Numbered from the stretch's first letter, positions 11,896 through 25,310 are shown. The stretch: DNA of 64,000 nt from Myrica gale (GCA_963930655.1 OZ005606.1:12977501-13041500), one strand, 5' to 3'. Notes: a model not told the origin generated them from the sequence alone. Numbers and translations are program-made.

Positions 11896-13126
11896 CTAGA
11901 AGCAGCACTTCTCCAACAAAAAGCAGCAACAGAGTGCAGCTAAACTGCAGAGAGCAACTTGAACTGTTAAGAGTCTTAATTGCAGGAAAGGCAGTATCAT
12001 CATAGGAAACTATGTAATCATTAGTCTGACCAAATTAAAAAACAAAAATCTCCCGCAGGCTTGGTCCTGCCTCTACAATTTGCCTAAAAAAAAAAGTAAA
12101 CAAGAAAAAAGAAAGATATATAGGGCTCAATTTGAAATTAGACTGTTGCTTTATTTTTTATTGTCAGCCGTGCTCCTCTGCTTGGTGAAAAATGTAAGCC
12201 TTTTTGGTTCAAATGCATGAGGAACAAACAAGAGAGTTTTATGTCTTCTGCTGCAACAAAGTTCTGGTTTCTACTTACCCAAAAAAAGAAAGTTCTGGTT
12301 TCTACATGCAAGCTGGTCTAATCCTTTGGACTCTAAGGCTTGAAATAGGATATCTTCCAATAATATTTGTTCAGGAAAAGATTTATTGGGAGCTAAACCC
12401 AGGGAATCTGTCGCATAAAAAACTACTGAGCCTTAGGAGCTACGTATTTCCGTAAAAAGGAACATGGACAGGTTGCATTAATTCTTTTGCTAAACAACAC
12501 TACCCCCCATCAAAATCAGGGACGATCGCTCAAGGTGGAAACAAAGCAGTTCATATGACTAGGGAGGGGGCTTTTTCAAATAAGTATAAATTGGTTCGAT
12601 TTCAAGGTATCTTGAATTTGACACCTGATTCCCTGCTTTATCCTATTTCAATTAAATATTATACGAGTGTCTCCCTTAATCTACCAATTAAAGGCCGGGA
12701 ATCCGGCAGGCAACTTTTTGAGTGGGATAAATTGTAGATTCACAAAACGCACATACCATCTCCTTAGAAATGAAGAGCAGCCGTAATCGTCCTGTTGATA
12801 TGGGCGGGAAGGGGGTCGGGTTGGAGGTGGAGGGTACCCTTCCTGGAAGTACCCTTGATATCCCGGAGGTGATGGCGGACGCTGAGGGTAGCTCGGTGGA
12901 GGATATGGAGGTGGATTCCCTGAATTACATGATCACATAAATAAGATCATCAAACCGTGCGCTATTTAAATTTATTCTTCATATGAACAAAGACCACCAT
13001 GACACCAAACCCAGCAAAAATTTCATAGTAACAGGACTAATAAAAGGAAGGAAAGGCAGAAGGAGAGCAAATTCTTGATGACTTGCCTGGAAGGGAGTGG
13101 GATTCGTGAGAAATATGGTAACTCAT
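11896..13126 (-). CDS. CYSTM (cysteine-rich transmembrane module) protein
   Basis: Three exons assemble into an 83-residue protein: 13126-13087, 12919-12757 and 11944-11896, with TAG at 11898-11896. It starts MSYHISHESHSLPG. A Pro/Tyr/Gln-rich XYPPX-like body follows (NPPPYPPPSYPQRPPS, then GYQGYFQEGYPPPP). The protein ends GCSSFLRRC followed by LAALCCCFLLEKCCF, the cysteine-rich membrane module of plant CYSTM proteins, which are small plasma-membrane-associated proteins linked to stress responses. Phases match at both junctions. Intron 1 (167 bp) uses a GC donor in the consensus CAG|GCAAGT; intron 2 (812 bp) is GT-AG. The start was chosen because MSY plus a short polar stretch is the usual N terminus. 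The frame stays open about 60 codons upstream, so a longer N terminus cannot be excluded. Confidence 0.8.
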
Positions 13127-16100
13127 TGCTTGCTTGAGTACTGGGGGATTCGGCGGGTAACGAAAACTGTTGGTGTAAGCGAGGAGTTTAGGGTGTCCCT
13201 GTTCTATATACTTTTCATGTATCCCAGTGTCACTGCGTCCATTTGCTACGTGCACTGCTGGGATCTCATAGAAAGCTTCTCCACTTGCCTGTCTTGCAGT
13301 CTCTAAAAAACAGACACGAGTTGAAGTAATTAAGGTAATTCAATTTGATCTGAAGTAGTGGTAAAAACCAGAGCAGTGATACCTGCTATCTTTTGCTTCG
13401 GAGTTCTTCACTTTATCCTTAAATCTTACCCAGTTAGACCCACCACAGTAACTGAATGAGAATCTCCATATATATCTAGATCGGGTCCAAAGTAATTCAA
13501 TAGGAAACTTCCATAGAATGGGTTACCTAAGTAGCAGAACTTTTTTTGTCTTGGCGTTCATTGGAAACAGCACTGCATCTCCAACAATTAAAAGACCAAA
13601 ACCGCCATTCCGACCATCGAAACGTTATATGATCATTCACCGTCAAGAGTTATCACTATACCGTCAGGTATAGTGCGATTTGGATATGGATGTGGCAGCA
13701 AATCTGGGACCAAGAAATGCTAAATGGCTCTATCTCAAACTCTCCCTTGGTGGCTTCGTCTGCAACTCCCGCGTGTCACCGTCCTAATTAGGTTCGTGTC
13801 TCTTTGTGCGTCTGCAGCTTATCCATGCATGCCACCGACAGAAAGAACACGTTTCGCTCATTCGGAAGCCTTAATTCCCATCTCATGACACCCATTCTCT
13901 AAGCCCCACAGAAGCTATGAAGCGTAGCTTAAGTCGTGGCGGCCGGGAAGATTACTGTAAAAACCTTCCATTTGTCCGGTGTCTGGATAGCAAAAGAACC
14001 TCGCAAAACACAGAGAGTGATGGTGGCAGTAGTCATTGCCACTTGGTTTCGATCAAATTGATTTCCGGCACAAATAAACATGTAATCCATTTTCCGTTCC
14101 AAAGATCAAAACGTTTTTTTGGGCTGAAAGTGTATTTAAAAAACCGATAGGAGGTTCTATATAGAACCAATCTCCTAAGACCTTTTACTTACCGTATAGT
14201 TATCCTCCAGAAAAAGTTGTAATTGTTACAAGCTCTTGACGTTTGTACTTATAATATCCAAAGGCTAGCTACTACGAGAATAGAATAAATGTGTCAGATC
14301 TCCATATATATGATAAATTGTTTTATACTTCTTTTGGTAGCTATATGAAGCTTTGCCTGCCATTATTTCATCCGCTCTCTTAGCTTCTTTTTATCCTTTG
14401 TTTTCTTTATCCTCTTGACAATTCCTCTGCAAAAGACCAACATATTCTCATAATCAAATCATTCTTTCCAAAAGAATTTATAACTATAATAAAAAAAAAA
14501 AAAAATACAAATTCATCGAATAAATAAATATGATAAAACCAAATAAACAAACACAAAATTCAACTCAGAAATTGTAACTATTCTTGTGGCTTAGGAAAAC
14601 CACGCTAGTCATTTAACTGTTAAATAATAAAGTAATTTAACATAATCACCTACCCAAAGAAGAAGAAATTAAAAGAAAAGATAAACAACTGAAATAACTA
14701 ATATTATTCGAACAAATAGACATTCACCAACCTAGAAGGTTCCTTGGCTGTCTCACGAGTCTCCTCAAAAGAAAAAAGACACTACGCTTTCATCACTACT
14801 ATGTTGTAGAAAAAGAAATCAGTCAGCAAATACATAAGTTCAATGCAAAGTAATCAACCAACCAATTACAGATCCATCTTAATCACATCAATCAGACTTG
14901 AAACGTGAAGTTTCATAGTTTGCAAAGTAGTTCCATAAAACTCTAGAGCTTGGATCCACGTGCAAGTTTAAAAATGAGTAAAAACAAAAAAACAAAAAAA
15001 CCCAGAACAAATTCGAAGCAAAACAAGCAATTTGATATCCATATACACAAACACAAACTATATAACAGCTAGTGTGAAGCCATCAGTTTTTTTAATGCAT
15101 TAAAGCATGAACCCTGATTGAGTTCGGCTATTGTGCTAAGCACTATTGCGCTGAGCATACTGAGCAACGACGAAGATTAAAAGCTGGAGATCCAACGTCT
15201 GTGGTTAAACACATCATTTAAAATATTCATTGATGTGGCGTGATCTAGGCCCTTCAATTTTGAAGAAAAGATCCTAGCCGTCGCTCAGCATGTTCAGCAT
15301 ATTAGTGCTTATCATAATAATCGAACCTTGATTACTGAGCTATGAATTCTATGCTAGCTCTACATCAATAATAGCTTTATTGCTCCAAATGCAGAAAGAT
15401 CAACAAGATACAAAAAGATTAACCTAGAACAAAATAATTTCAGCACCCTCAAGAGCCAACAAATCCAACCCATAGGTGGCATGTATAACCAAACGAAACC
15501 GGAAAACATAACAATTTCAGCATAGAGTACAACAAAACTGATAATGAAAATTTAAACCCCACATCACCCAAACAACTAATGATTTGCACGAAATGAAACA
15601 TTTCTTCAAACAAGCAGAGAAATACCTTGAAGTGGAGAAAGGCGCAAGATCAAAACAACTGAGAAATCCGCTCTCTTGTCCATCTTGCTTTGTGGTGGAC
15701 GACCAGGTCAAAAACTTTGCAAATGAAAAACAAAAGCCCTTTGTCTAACAGAGGGAAAAACTTTCAAAAACTCTTGCAAATTCTCAACCAAATATCCAAA
15801 ATCTACAAATTCCAATTGAACTTAACAAAATTCAAATCGCATTCAAAATCATCCAACCAAAAAAATCTACCAAATCAAAAATCCTAATCAAACTCAACAA
15901 AATCCCAAACCAAAATCAAATTGCATTCAAAATCAAAGCAACACAAAGAGAGAAAAGAGAGAGAGTAGAGAGACCTATCGTGGAGGCTCCGTGAAGATTG
16001 CCGATCTTGAAGAGAGACGAGAGAGACACCAATCGGGAGGGGGAGAGGAGACCGGTGAAAAATTTGGGGGAGGGGGAGAGGGGCCTCAAAACTAGGGTTT

Positions 16101-16280
16101 CAGGGCCCTTCAAACGACATTGTTTCTCTTTAGAAACGTCGTTTTGATGAAATAATTTTTTTTAAAAATATTGTTTTAGCTTAATGTATTAGTGTATTAT
16201 AATCCTAACTTCATCTATGCCTGTATTAAGTATTGTACTTTCTTTCGTTTGATGATATTTTTAAATGATACTGATAAATA
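13127..16280. other. Upstream region of the CYSTM gene; possible minus-strand non-coding transcript start
   Basis: A TATATAT tract near 13468-13478 could serve the minus-strand CYSTM gene. At 15955-16110 the minus strand has a pyrimidine-rich leader with GAAACCCTAGTTTTGAGG, a pattern common in plant 5' UTRs, but I found no downstream coding exons for it. The rest shows no gene; 14480-14560 is A-rich. Confidence 0.3.
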
Positions 16281-16284
16281 CACT

Positions 16285-17110
16285 ATAAACTAACCAACGA
16301 TACATGATATATGACTATTACGGTAATTGATAATACTGTATTCTTGATAACTTTAATAGGGTGAGGTACCATATACTGAGTTAATTAAATACATATATTC
16401 GTTAATTAAATACTTTAATAGGATGGAGTACCATATACTTGTTAATTAAATATATTCTAATGCGTTATAATATCCTATAAGCTAACCAACAAATAAGATA
16501 CATAATTTATGGACAAGTGTGATAACCAATATTTAATTTACTCATTTTTTTCTCAATTATTAGTCCTATATGATATGATGTCATAATATGCCATAATATA
16601 AAATATATCATGCTATAACAATATTATACTTGAGTGATATACTATATTATACCTTAATAACTTCAATATGATAGACTACCATATACTCTTTAATTAAATA
16701 CATTCTAATACATATACAACGGGACATACATCTATACATTATAATATTCTTATAGTATCTTGTAAGCTAACCAAAAAATAAGATACATGATTTATGAACT
16801 ATTGATGTAATTAATATTTGATTTACTAATATGCTATAATATAATACAATGTATAATTCTATAATAATATCTTACTTGAGTGTCATACCATACTATGCCT
16901 TAAACACTTAAATACAGTGGAGCACTACATACCTGTTAAACAGATTCTAATATATCAAATATTATGTTACAATGTATTTAACATGACATACATCTATATT
17001 ATATAATATATCATTATATATGGTGATATAATAATATATAACATACATGTCAATAAGCTATTCTATATAACAAAATACACAACAACAACTAAGTCATCAA
17101 GTTATATCAT
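16285..17110. repeat. AT-rich tandem repeat, unit about 247 bp, roughly 3 diverged copies
   Basis: The marker CTTTAATAGGATGGAGTACC (16413) recurs as CTTCAATATGATAGACTACC (16661) and CTTAAATACAGTGGAGCAC (16907), spacings of 248 and 246 bp. Between markers each unit has a GCTAACCAA...ATAAGATACATGATTTATG segment and an ACTTGAGTG segment in the same order. A partial unit precedes the first marker, with a 62-bp internal duplication (16351/16413). It is AT-rich and non-coding. Confidence 0.65.
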
Positions 17111-17264
17111 ATAATAGCTTCAATTTCTATAACACTCCCTCTAATTTTCTTAAGTGAGTATTTAAAATAATATATTATAATGAATGTCATAATATATAGA
17201 ATAATTAATAACATTAAATAGCTTAGGATAAGCATATTAATATGATTAATTTATAATAAAACAT

Positions 17265-17592
17265 TTAGTGACAAACTTATTTTGTTAAAGATCTATTCAG
17301 TGGCAATTTGATAATTTTTGTCACTAAAGTATTTTTAGCGACGAAACAAAATCGTCGATACTTTTAGCGACAAAATTGATATTCGTTGCTAACCACAAAT
17401 GTATTTTAACAATTTAGCGACAAATCAATACTTTTCGTCACTAAAGGTACTTTTAGCGATGAATATAAATTTCGTTAAAAATACTCTTTAGCGACAAATC
17501 GATAATTTTGTCACTACATCTGTATTTTTAGCGATAAAATGGATTTCGTTGATGATAAATTTTCCACTAAAGATCAAAATTGTTGTAGTCAT
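17265..17592. repeat. Subterminal repeat array of a CACTA-like element (3' end)
   Basis: Direct and inverted copies of TTTAGCGACAAA / TTTCGTCGCTAAA-type motifs alternate through this stretch. The array ends TTGTTGTAGT at about 17580-17589. The reverse complement ACTACAACAA matches the usual plant CACTACAACAA terminus except for the outermost base. No internal genes remain. Confidence 0.5.
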
Positions 17593-17815
17593 AACTATGT
17601 TTTTTTTAAATCCGCAACTATGTTAGTAAACAATATTAGTAAACAACTATGTTTGTTTACTAATATTGTTGTAGTCACAACTATATAATCTATCTTTCTC
17701 CCTATCAAATTATTATTTTTACTATAATAAATATAAAAAATTCGTTTAAATAATAAATCTTTCACTTTTTCACAAATTCCAATATCCCAAAATTTTAACA
17801 CTCAAACACACTGAG

Positions 17816-20118
17816 TGTCACGCCCCGAACGCTATCCTGTACAGACAGTGACAGCCGCGAGCAATCCCGAGGAAAAGCTCTTGCGAACCTGATCATACTT
17901 AACAACAGAAAAGAATCGGAAGAGAGACAGGCCACCAAACTCAATATAACTTAACTTAACTTCATAAAAGTCCTCAATTAAGCATAGTATCTTATAGGGG
18001 TGTCCAACATCTGGTCCGGGCCGGTTCGGTCTGGTTTGGCCAGCCAAACCGGAAGTTTTTGAAAGTATATAGACCGGACCGGACCGGTTATATGACCGGT
18101 CCGGTCTCCGGTTTATCCGGTCCGGTTTGGGCCATGCTATTTTGGGCCGGTTTTGGGTTGGACCATGCCATTTTGGACCGGTTTTAGGGTTGGGCCTTGC
18201 CATTTTGGGCCAATTTCCGTTTTGGGCCGGTTTGGAGAGGTATACTCCGGTCCGGTCCCCGGTTTTCATGAGGGTAACCCGAAACCGGACCGAAATACAC
18301 TGGTTTACCGGTCCGGTCAACCAGGTTGAAAAAAGTCAACCGGTTTGGGTCAAAATCGGTCCGGGCCGGTCCGGTTTGGCAGGTCCGGTCCGGTCCGGCC
18401 GGTTTTTTGGACAGGCCTAGTATCTTAGATTACACAACACATGAACAACACATATATAGGTGACAGATCACATCGATCAAGTCACAACAACAAAACATAT
18501 AAAAGTCTTCTCTCTCAGGACAGGTAACCTTCGTGGCTTCCTTCACCTGAGACATCTGGAATGATACATTTGAAAAACTATGAGTCGAAAAACTCAGTAA
18601 GAAAAAGCTCAAACTTAAAACATGAGGTTATGACTTGAATATGAATATCGTAAATAAACATAAGTCTTGATGCACATGCATGCTTCATGGATTACATATG
18701 CTCATGTCATTGCTCTTGAAAACGTATGCTTGTACTTGTAACAATCCTTATGTTGAAAAATAAGTTCTTGAACTTAAATGACACATGGTCCTTGGAAAAT
18801 ATTTCTTCTTGACTTGTGGGCTACATACGCTCCATTTAACCCCTGGAGTCAAGGTTGTGCGTTCCCATCGGAACCGTCTCCCTTTTCCATGGGGACATTT
18901 CATTTGGTCGAACTAGCCCACCTTCTCGCATTCGTCCTTCAGTGTGGTTGCACTTACCTCTAGGGTTCACCCATCATTCTCGCATTCGTCCTTTGGTATG
19001 GGTGTCCTCCTTGATGGTACGGTACCGACCAAAGCCCTTAACTTAACTTGACTTATCATAAAAATTTCACGCATCATTGCATAAAAACTTCTTTTAGAAA
19101 TCATGCAATGCTCGTGTCATGTCATGCTTGCTTATGTAAAACCATGATGTGTATCATTCCAGTTTTGTAAAAATGTAACTTCACTTACATTCCACTTACC
19201 TTGGTCTTCTTTGAGTTTTGGTATGAAGTTCGCCTACAAGCGATTCAAATACCTCACTTAGATGTTTAAGAATTTAATCACATAAACATACAAAAGAAAT
19301 ACTTGTAATTATTTCGGTTTTCCAAAAGTACATATCTTGAAAATACTATTTTGTTTCCAAAGGTTTACTCTAATAAACTTTCATAAAACACTTGAAGAAA
19401 AGCAATCAACATAACATGATAAGAGCCTAACCCCAAAACAACAACTCATAAAGTGTATAAGTCCTTTTCCTTGCTCTAAATCTTATCAAACTCATTGTCC
19501 ATCAAATTCCACCAACTTAACCTCTTTCTTCCTCTATAGACTTGCTGATCTACTTGACTTTACATTAATCCCTTAAGTTAGGCTGCTGACCGGAGCTCTA
19601 GTTAATATACTTACATGGCTTCCTACCAATTATTTCTATATCTTATTCAAGACTCCAAATAGCAAGCTATTTAGTGCTTTAATTCAAAGTTGACATCTTC
19701 TCTACTTCATGCATCAAGGTCATTCTTTGATAACTTACTAATCCATCTTTTCCAACCCTAATCATGGCTAATCCATGGTCATTATCTCCATCTTCCATCC
19801 AACCCGTGGCTCTTTTCTTAACATTAGATTCTTAAGTTTACATTTCACCATAAACTTCCTTTAAGCAACTACATCTATTTGGCCATTAACATTTTACATA
19901 TATACTTGTATCATAATTTCATTTGCTATTCTTATTTCACCTAGGGTTTCTTTCCATCTTAACTTAACACTTACAACATCATTAATGAACCTCTAATCTT
20001 GGTCTTTTAAGTGATCTCTTATTGCATGCAAGAATAGACCAAACCTTAGCATCAAATCTACGTTTTTCTAACTTCAACCATTCGGCCATCAACCTAGTTT
20101 TCAAGTTTAAGCTATTCG
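17816..20118 (+). mobile_element. LTR-like element, 5' part (TGTCACGCCCCGA family), interrupted
   Basis: It starts TGTCACGCCCCGAACG and shares landmarks in the same order with the 22803-26169 element: GAGTCGAAA.ACTCAGTAAG, GTACGGTACCGACC and CATGATGTGTATCATTCCAG. A hAT-type MITE is inserted at 17995-18419. No matching TCTCACA end is found before 20119, where a different TGTGAGACCC sequence begins, so the 3' end is missing or displaced. I see no coding capacity. Confidence 0.55.
17987..18427. mobile_element. hAT-type MITE rich in CCGGACCGG, copy 1
   Basis: A 425-bp element (17995-18419) is bounded by the terminal inverted repeats TAGGGGTGTCC / GGACAGGCCTA. It is flanked by the perfect 8-bp target duplication GTATCTTA at 17987-17994 and 18420-18427. 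The interior is dominated by ACCGG/GGTCCGG motifs in both orientations. The 8-bp duplication and TAGGG-type ends fit non-autonomous hAT elements. A close relative with a different target site is at 56789-57149. Confidence 0.85.
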
Positions 20119-21985
20119 TGTGAGACCCTGATTTTCTCCTACGTTATTTCTTATGTATTATCTTTTATTTTCCAATGTATTAGCTTTTATTTCATCATGG
20201 GGCCATGTTTTTGGCCAATGTATGGCCTAATCCTTATGTTATGGTACTTCGATTAAAATGAGATTTTATTTCACGAAATTTCTTAAATAATTTTCTTGTC
20301 ATTTTATGAAAAGTTTAAATTATATTTTTCTTTAGGAGCCGAAATTTTGCAAGTAAGTGTCTCTCTTATGAATTTATATTTTTCTTTTACTTAATATGTT
20401 TCATGGACTATAGAATTTAAATTATGATTTAAGATTTCTTTATATAGGCCGAAAATGGTTAATGGATTAAATCATGAAATTCTTTTGAAGGCATTGATTG
20501 AATATTTCTATATCATTCATATGTGACATGTATTATTACCATGTGGCCTAGATTAGTAATAGAATTTTCATTAGAATATTCAATGATAAGTTATGTCTTA
20601 ATGTGATAAATTCTAAGAGAGATTTAGATGATAATCACACTTGCTTATCATAGTGATAAGCAAGCATGATGATAGGTTAGGAAACTTTTAGGGTGATAAG
20701 TCCTTGTGATTATTGTAGAGATAGGCTAGGGCCATTATCATAGGATAAGATATCATGCTTATGAGATGATAAGCTATTGGAATGGATTAGATAAGCTAGA
20801 GAGCTTATGAGTGATAAGTTAGGTGAGAGAGAGAGTAACCAAGTTGAAAGTTGGTTGCAAATTAAATGTGGAAGTAACTAGGTTGGTTGGAAAGCAACCA
20901 AACAAAGCAAATGGGATGGATTTTACGTGAATGGGCTAGTGCTGAAATTGAAAAGCCAAAAAATGAGGTGCCATGTGAAGTGTAAGAGGTGTAAGAGGTG
21001 TAAGAAGTGTAAGATGCATGCAATGTGATAAGACAACACATGGAAGTAAAAGAGAAGGGAAAAAGCAAGGGAGAGAGAGACTTTTCGTTGGAATTCATGT
21101 GAGGAGAGAGAGAGACTAATTCAACACAAGCCATGCTTTTGGAGACAAGTGATGTGAGATAAAAAGGTGAAAAGAAATAAAAGAAGAGAGAGAGAGATTA
21201 AGACCCATGCTTGGTCGGCCAAAACCCCCCATGCATCCCCTTTTCCTCTTTCAAATTTCCCTCTTGTCATCTCAACACTTCAAGGCATGTGTCATAGCAT
21301 TTACTCTCCTTGGGAGACTCATTCTCTCACACCTCTCATTTGTAATGTCTTGGCCGAATCACTCATGCATTTCATTCTCCAAATTTCTCCTCACTTGGCC
21401 GAAAGTTGCATTTCTCTCAAACTCTCTCCCATTTTCTTGCCTTGGCCGAACCACCCCCTAGGATTCAAGCTTTGCTCATTTTCCTCTTGCACTCTAAACC
21501 ACATTCTTCTTGCTTTCTAAATCTCATTCTAAAATCCAAGTGTAGACCTCTTTTGTAGATGTCAAATCTCTCTTGGTGCAATCTCATCTCTTCCTTGAAA
21601 ACCCTAACTATTTGCCTCATTTCTCTTCAAGCTTACCACATTCTCTTACCCACCATAAGAACCCACATTAGCTCCTCAAGTCAAGCTTGGATATTTTCTA
21701 AGGAGGGTGAACCGAAACTTTGAAGAAAGAGGAGTTTAGGAAAAGTTGGTGAAGGTTGAGGTAAGCTTGGTTCTATTGATGATCTTACCTTAAGTTTCAC
21801 AAATACTAACCTAAGACATTTTATTTTCTAGGTACTCAAGCTTGGGATAGTCAACAAGGTAAGACCAAATGTGATGTTGTTGGTTTAGCATAAAAGTGGC
21901 CGAATGGTTTATGTATAGATCTTGAAGTGTTAGGTTGTGATATGCCTTGATGTTGTTAGATCTTGAATGCTTAAGAACCCTAGGT
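20119..21985. mobile_element. Unclassified LTR-like segment starting TGTGAGACCC
   Basis: The segment starts TGTGAGACCCTGATTTTC, a common beginning of plant gypsy-type LTRs and also the reverse complement of the GGGTCTCACA end of the element at 22803-26169. It runs up to the truncated copia element at about 21990. It includes a short GTGTAAGA minisatellite near 20982-21015. No protein-coding domain is visible, and the 3' border is uncertain. Confidence 0.35.
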
Positions 21986-24900
21986 TGTTTAAATGCTAGA
22001 TCTAACCATGAAAACCTTATCCTCTATCCAAAACCAATCTGTCATCTCACATTCTGTGAATCAAGTTTCATTTGATTCTTCCATTCATCAATCACTTGTT
22101 CCCAATTTTTCAAGTATATCTTGTTTAGTCCATAATATGGTTGCACCTTCAAATTCACCTATTCATAATTCTAATTATTGTTCACATGCCACATCATGGA
22201 TTATTGATACTGGTGCTACTGACCATATGGTCAGTAGCCTTGATTTTCTTACATCTGTTGATTCCAAGGTAAATATTCAAATTAATTTACTGAATGGAAA
22301 TCACACCATAGCTTCTCATATAGGTCAAGTCAGATTCAACAACTTTGTTTTAACCAATGTTCTTTGTGTCCCCAGTTTCAATGTCAACCTTATTTCAGCT
22401 AACAAACTCATTTCTAACCTCGGTTGTTGTCTCATTTTTGTTCATGATTACTGTTTTATACAGGACCATATCCATCGGAAGATGATTGGGATTGCTAGAC
22501 TCTTTCAAGGGCTATATCATTTGCTATAAGATAATAAGTTTCCAGCTGATTCTCAAGTTTCTTCTTGTAATTTTAGCTTGAATAAGTCAAGTTTTATTTG
22601 ACATTCCCGATTAAGACATCTGTCAAACTCTAGAATGCAACTACTGAAACCCATATTGCCTGATTCAGTTGTTAATCATTCTAATTCAGCCTCATTACAT
22701 TGTCATGTTTGTCATCTTAGTAAACAAAAGAAACTTCCTTTTTCTACAAGTACTTCCAGATCAGCTCATGTTTTTTACCTTGTCCATTGTGATATCTGGG
22801 GTTGTCACGCCCCGAACTCTAGCCCGAAGGAGGGGGGGTTAATGACAGCCGCGAACATCCACTCAAAGAATGTTCCAGCGGTTCTCTTAATCATGTAGCG
22901 GATTTTTTTTTTTTACAAATACATAAACACCTACAACTGAGAGAGATGGGCCAAAGAGATTTACATAAACTTCAACTTACACAATTGACTACAACGGCAA
23001 TAGTGAAAGCATCCAAATTACATGTCATGTCTGCATGACTGAAGTACAAGTCCTAAGGGATTCCAACAAAACCTTTATAAGGACCTACTCATAACATATA
23101 AGTAATACATTTTGAATCCTTATACACATAACATAGACATTCACAGGATGCCTGATAGTACTTCCTATGAACTCTTCAACTTCTGATTCTGATAACCACG
23201 ACTAAGATACTAGACATCAAAAACCTTGAACTCTATTAGTCCGAATAACCCATGACCACCACACAACGGAGGCTCATGATGACTCTTCAAAATTACATCT
23301 AACCTTTAATGAACAACAAAGAGAGATGAGGACGTTCCCATCGGTCCCTCTTCTAAATTTTCCCACCTGAATTGTTATCTGGAATGATACAATTTAAAAC
23401 ATCTGTGAGTCGAAAGACTCAGTAAGTAATTATAATTAAAACATGAGCTTGAAATCATGGTTTGGGAATATGAACTTGAATTCATACACTTGCTTTTAAA
23501 CTTGAAATCATCATGAACTCGATATCATAATGAACTTAAAATCATAAGCATGCACTTGACTTAAAATCATAAGCATGCGCTTAAACTTGAAATAATCATA
23601 AACTTGAACATAATGTAATTCAAGTACAACTTGAAATATCATGAGCCTTAACTTGAAATAGTCATAAACTTGAACTTTAAATATCATGTATACATATGTA
23701 ATTCATGCATGATCATGAATCGTGATGCACGTGTATGCCTCATGATTGCATATGCACATGCACTTGCTCTTGAAAACATCTCTTATACTTATAAAGCTCT
23801 TTCTTTTGGAAAATCTTTTCCATTCTTATCCTATGGGCTACTCGAGCTCCATTTACCCCTGGCATCAGGGTTGTGCGTTCCCGATGGAACTGTCCCCTAT
23901 TTCCCTTGGGGACCTTACATATGGTCGAGCTAGCACACCTTCTCAATGTCCTTCAGTGGCTAGACACGACTCTTGGAGGTTCACACCTTTTTGCAAGCAT
24001 CCTTCAGTGTGATTGCACATACCTCCCGGACTACCCATCCTTCTTGCAAGCATCCTTCGGTATGGGTGTCCTAGGTGACATCCATCCTTCACGTAAACGT
24101 CCTTCGGTATGGATGCACCTTCTTGACTTGGTACGGTACCGACCGACTTGGGTTCATTAACTTACTTGAAACTTAACGTAAAGTAGCATAAAAATGGTAC
24201 TTTCATTTGCATAAAATTTCTCCTTCTTTCTTATGAGAAAAATAATTGCAAATGCAATTGCTCATGACGTGCTCATGTCATGCTTGATGATGAGTAATCA
24301 ACTTATCATAAAATGTTTCTAATGCTCTTGATAGTTCGTGCTTAATGACAAATATCTCATAAACCTTTCATGTTTATTTGCACAAAAACTTCTTTCATGC
24401 TTTCATACAAATACGTATACGATGTCATGCTTGTTGAGAAATAACTTGTCATGCGTGGTTATAAACATGTTATGCTTATTCATAAAAACATGATGTGTAT
24501 CATTCCAGTTTTGTAAAGCGTAAGTTGCTACTTACTATTTTCACTTACAAACGTAAGCTCCTCTTACTTTGCTTGCTTGTGGGTTGAATGCCCCTTTACC
24601 TACAATTGGATCATACCATTGTTATTCATAGGTTTACTAGACGTATAGAGTAATCAATCAATTACTCACGCTTCATCATACAAAATCGTCCTTATTCCTC
24701 ATTCAATATCTCATACTTATTCCTCATTCAATATCTCATACTTCGTCATACACATACTTCATCGTACAAAATCATCCAACGCCCACGAAATTTTCCCCAA
24801 GTGCCCTCCTCATATAACCTCATATACAAGACGTAGACTTTACACATACAACTCAAAACTTCCAACCAAAAACAATGATTTCATCACTAGAACAAAGGTT

Positions 24901-25207
24901 ATTGCATCTATTTCACTCCCTTTGGTCTTTTATCAAACACCTAGTATGCAAGTTGGTTTCTCTTGGGTTTATAAATTCCCAGATCTAACCACACTCTCCA
25001 TGGCTTTGTGCACAATCCATACAACTCTCTAAAACTCACTAGATCTACATTTTCTTCAAAGAAAACACATGAATCTCAAGGAGAAATCTAACAACACACA
25101 ACCATCACAACAACCAAGGAGAAACTAACAACACACAACCATCAACCATTCAAAAGAAAAAGAGAACATAGGTGAAAATGGGTATGGCTTGGCCGGCCAT
25201 AAGCACT

Positions 25208-25310
25208 CACCTCATTCTCTCTCTCTTTCTTTCTCTTCTTCCTTTCTTCTTCTTCTTTTCTCCTTCTTCTTTCTTTCTTTTCTTCTCTTCTCTTCTCTTC
25301 TTCGGTGGGG
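25208..25310 (+). repeat. Pyrimidine-rich CT/TTC tract
   Basis: About 100 bp of nearly pure pyrimidine on the plus strand, composed of CTCT, TTC and TTTCTT runs. It creates long low-complexity frames (Ser/Phe/Leu-rich on plus, Lys/Arg/Glu-rich on minus) that should not be taken as genes. Confidence 0.8.

Noticed and set aside
13127-13320. Minus-strand frame open about 60 codons upstream of the CYSTM start
   Set aside because: Not part of known CYSTM proteins. I could not join it to an upstream exon in a consistent phase, so the MSY start was kept.
15916-16113. 65-codon minus-strand frame with a 5' UTR-like leader
   Set aside because: It is low-complexity Leu/Ser/Pro sequence typical of a pyrimidine-rich leader; no downstream coding exon was found.
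17832-18320. 162-codon minus-strand frame rich in Gly, Pro and Arg
   Set aside because: It is a by-product of the CCGGACCGG motif arrays in the MITE at 17995-18419, and the same happens in the copy at 56789-57149.
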